DNA from: an uncultured Prevotella sp.
GTDB lineage: Bacteria; Bacteroidota; Bacteroidia; Bacteroidales; Bacteroidaceae
Length of the DNA stretch: 8,870 bases
Direction: 5' to 3'
Assembly (NCBI GenBank): GCA_938018155.1
Contig: CALIIG010000164.1
Coordinates: forward strand, 1-8,870
Part shown: piece by piece, positions 7,025 to 8,870 of the stretch
Layout: every line of letters starts with the position of its first letter
How positions within the stretch are numbered: the stretch's first letter is position 1
The notes under the pieces: model-generated
What the model saw: only the letters and a program-made list of their open reading frames with translations
Databases searched by the model: none
Told to the model about the DNA's origin: nothing
Translations under genes and position numbers: made by a program

Positions 7025-8548
7025 ATGCCCGAAAGAAAAGTAAGGGTACGCTTTGCACCTAGTCCGACAGGACCATTACACATAGGAGGTGTGCGCACCG
7101 CTCTCTATAATTATTTGTTTGCACGTCAGCACAATGGCGAATTAGTGTTCCGCATTGAAGATACCGATTCGAACCGTTTTGTTCCCGGAGCTGAAGATTA
7201 TATTCTTGATTCGTTTCGCTGGTTGGGAATAAAGTTTGACGAAGGAGTAAGTTTTGGAGGTAGTCATGGGCCGTACAGACAGAGCGAACGGCGCGAAATT
7301 TACAAGAAATATGTTCGTCAACTGTTAGATGAAGGCAAGGCATACTATGCCTTTGACACGCCCGGGGAGTTGGAAAAAGCACGTAATGAGATTGCCAATT
7401 TCCAGTATGATGCCCGTACTCGCCTGCAAATGCGTAACTCTCTTACGCTGCCAGAGGATGAGGTTAAGAGGCTTATTGGCGAAGGAGAGCAATATACTGT
7501 ACGCTTCAAAATTGAGCCGGGACAAGATGTTCATGTCGTTGACATGATTCGTGGAGATGTATGTATAAAGAGCGATATTCTGGATGATAAGGTGCTTTAC
7601 AAAAGCGCGGATGAACTTCCTACCTATCATTTGGCCAACATTGTTGACGATCATCTGATGGAAATAACCCATGTGATTCGTGGAGAAGAGTGGCTTCCCA
7701 GTGCCCCGTTGCATGTTTTGCTTTACAAAGCTTTCGGTTGGGAAGATACAATGCCTCGTTTTGCCCATCTTCCGCTTCTGTTAAAGCCCGAAGGTAAGGG
7801 AAAACTGTCGAAACGAGATGGCGACCGTTTAGGTTTCCCTGTGTTCCCATTGGAGTGGCATGACCCTAAGACAGGCGAGGTTTCAAGCGGCTATCGTGAG
7901 AGCGGTTATTTCCCCGAGGCAGTGGTAAACTTCCTTGCTTTGTTGGGCTGGAACCCGGGAACGGAACAGGAAATCTTCAGTTTGGATGAACTTGTAGAGG
8001 CTTTCGATATTACCAAATGCTCGAAAAGTGGAGCCAAATTCGATTATCAGAAAGGCATTTGGTTCAATCATGAGTACATCTTACGCAAGAGCGACGAAGA
8101 AATTGCCCTCCTTTTTGCTCCGATTGTAGCGAATAATGGTGTGGAGGAAAGTTTTGAACGTGTACGTGAAGTTGTCAGAATGATGAAGGATCGCGTAAGT
8201 TTTGTGAAGGAACTTTGGCCTTTATGTTCGTTCTTTTTCATTGCGCCTACCGAGTATGATGCCAAGACAGTAAAGAAGCGTTGGAAAGAATACTCAGCAC
8301 AACAAATGACAGAGCTTTGTGAAGTATTGCAGAATATTGATGATTTTTCGATAGAAGGGCAGGAGCCTGTTGTTGAAAAATGGATTCAAGATAAGGGTTA
8401 TAAGATGGGCGATGTAATGAACGCGTTCCGTCTTGCTCTTGTCGGGATTGGTAAAGGACCGGGTATGTTCGATATCTCTGCTTTCTTAGGTAAGGATGAA
8501 ACCATCCGTCGTCTGAAGAAAGCCATACAGGTTTTGAGACAAAAATAA
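7025..8548 (+). CDS. gltX: Glutamate--tRNA ligase (glutamyl-tRNA synthetase)
   Basis: This class I synthetase charges tRNA-Glu with glutamate, using ATP, in the cytoplasm. The 507-aa protein is complete. The start [16 protein letters not shown] carries the HIGH-type motif as HIGG (19-22), and KLSKR at 260-264 is the KMSKS-type motif. The catalytic Rossmann core spans roughly 1-330 and the helical anticodon-binding part the remainder ([18 protein letters not shown] onwards). The region where E. coli GluRS binds zinc reads [12 protein letters not shown] here, without cysteines. Between KLSKR and [17 protein letters not shown] there are about 27 residues (266-292, [20 protein letters not shown]) that most bacterial GluRS lack; from memory this is normal for Bacteroidota. 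The gene has its own -7 box and is followed after 38 bp by waaA. Confidence 0.97.
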   Translation: MPERKVRVRFAPSPTGPLHIGGVRTALYNYLFARQHNGELVFRIEDTDSNRFVPGAEDYILDSFRWLGIKFDEGVSFGGSHGPYRQSERREIYKKYVRQLLDEGKAYYAFDTPGELEKARNEIANFQYDARTRLQMRNSLTLPEDEVKRLIGEGEQYTVRFKIEPGQDVHVVDMIRGDVCIKSDILDDKVLYKSADELPTYHLANIVDDHLMEITHVIRGEEWLPSAPLHVLLYKAFGWEDTMPRFAHLPLLLKPEGKGKLSKRDGDRLGFPVFPLEWHDPKTGEVSSGYRESGYFPEAVVNFLALLGWNPGTEQEIFSLDELVEAFDITKCSKSGAKFDYQKGIWFNHEYILRKSDEEIALLFAPIVANNGVEESFERVREVVRMMKDRVSFVKELWPLCSFFFIAPTEYDAKTVKKRWKEYSAQQMTELCEVLQNIDDFSIEGQEPVVEKWIQDKGYKMGDVMNAFRLALVGIGKGPGMFDISAFLGKDETIRRLKKAIQVLRQK

Positions 8549-8586
8549 TTGTAATTATCTCTTAATATCGGGAAGAAGATAAGTTC

Positions 8587-8870
8587 ATGTACAATATTTC
8601 GATGTTCCTTTATTCTTTTGGCGTGTGGGTTGCATCCCATTTTAGCGAAAAGATTAGGAAAATGTGGCGGGGCGAACACAACGCTTTCCACGTTCTTCGT
8701 GAGAAGGTAGAGCCTGGAGTTAAATATATTTGGTTTCATGCTGCTTCTTTAGGCGAGTTTGAACAAGGACTTCCTTTGATGGAGTGTATTCGCAAAAGCC
8801 ATCCCGAATACAAAGTATTGTTGACCTTTTTCTCTCCTTCCGGCTATGAAGTAAGGAAAGATTATCCCGG
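8587..8870 (+). CDS. waaA: Kdo transferase (3-deoxy-D-manno-octulosonic acid transferase), N-terminal part
   Basis: WaaA/KdtA is a GT-B glycosyltransferase that adds Kdo to the lipid A precursor at the inner face of the inner membrane. The frame is open to the window end, with 94 full codons visible. It starts with a hydrophobic membrane anchor (MYNISMFLYSFGVWVAS). WFHAASLGEFEQGLP follows at about 49-63; the Glu of LGE corresponds to the catalytic base of the family. Then comes TFFSPSGYE, the counterpart of the TxxTPTG segment of E. coli WaaA. ATG 8587 is the first start after an in-frame stop at 8563-8565. The 38-bp gap to gltX has no terminator or TAnnTTTG box that I can see, so read-through from gltX is likely. 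A purine-rich GGAAGAAG lies about 10 bp before the start. Confidence 0.9.
   Translation, partial: MYNISMFLYSFGVWVASHFSEKIRKMWRGEHNAFHVLREKVEPGVKYIWFHAASLGEFEQGLPLMECIRKSHPEYKVLLTFFSPSGYEVRKDYP

Noticed and set aside
7325..7768. 147-codon minus-strand frame inside gltX
   Set aside because: It is a shadow of the well-supported gltX reading frame, with no promoter or recognisable motif.

Overview
The window looks like chromosomal DNA from a member of the Bacteroidales, most likely Prevotella or a close relative. The evidence is Bacteroidota-type promoter boxes (TAnnTTTG, once with a TTTG box 19 bp upstream), no clear Shine-Dalgarno sequences, A/T-rich intergenic DNA, an OmpP1/FadL-type outer membrane protein, and a glutamyl-tRNA synthetase with an insert after KLSKR that I associate with this phylum. 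The genus is inferred from overall feel. No RNA gene, insertion sequence, phage gene or CRISPR array was seen.

Layout: bases 1-352 are a divergent intergenic region. A near-perfect promoter faces left and probably drives a gene of which only about six codons lie in the window. An A-rich repeat tract and a few hairpins follow, then a -7 box facing right just before priA (353-2635, replication restart helicase). Bases 2636-3149 hold no gene. They contain a compact cluster of four GC-rich palindromic units (2705-2795) and a probable terminator for the leftward gene on the other side. On the minus strand are a 7TM-HD phosphodiesterase gene of the PgpH type (4859-6928) and, downstream of it, an OmpP1/FadL-family porin gene (3150-4766) with its own -7 box. 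A short divergent promoter region (6929-7024) separates these from gltX (7025-8548) and the start of waaA/kdtA (8587 to the window end), which are probably co-transcribed on the plus strand.

The genes are mostly housekeeping: replication restart, cyclic dinucleotide turnover at the inner membrane, outer membrane transport, tRNA charging and Kdo addition to lipid A. I see no new defence or mobile system. The most unusual items are the palindromic array after priA, the near-leaderless start of priA, and a Met/Gln/Ala-rich helical-looking insert in the porin.
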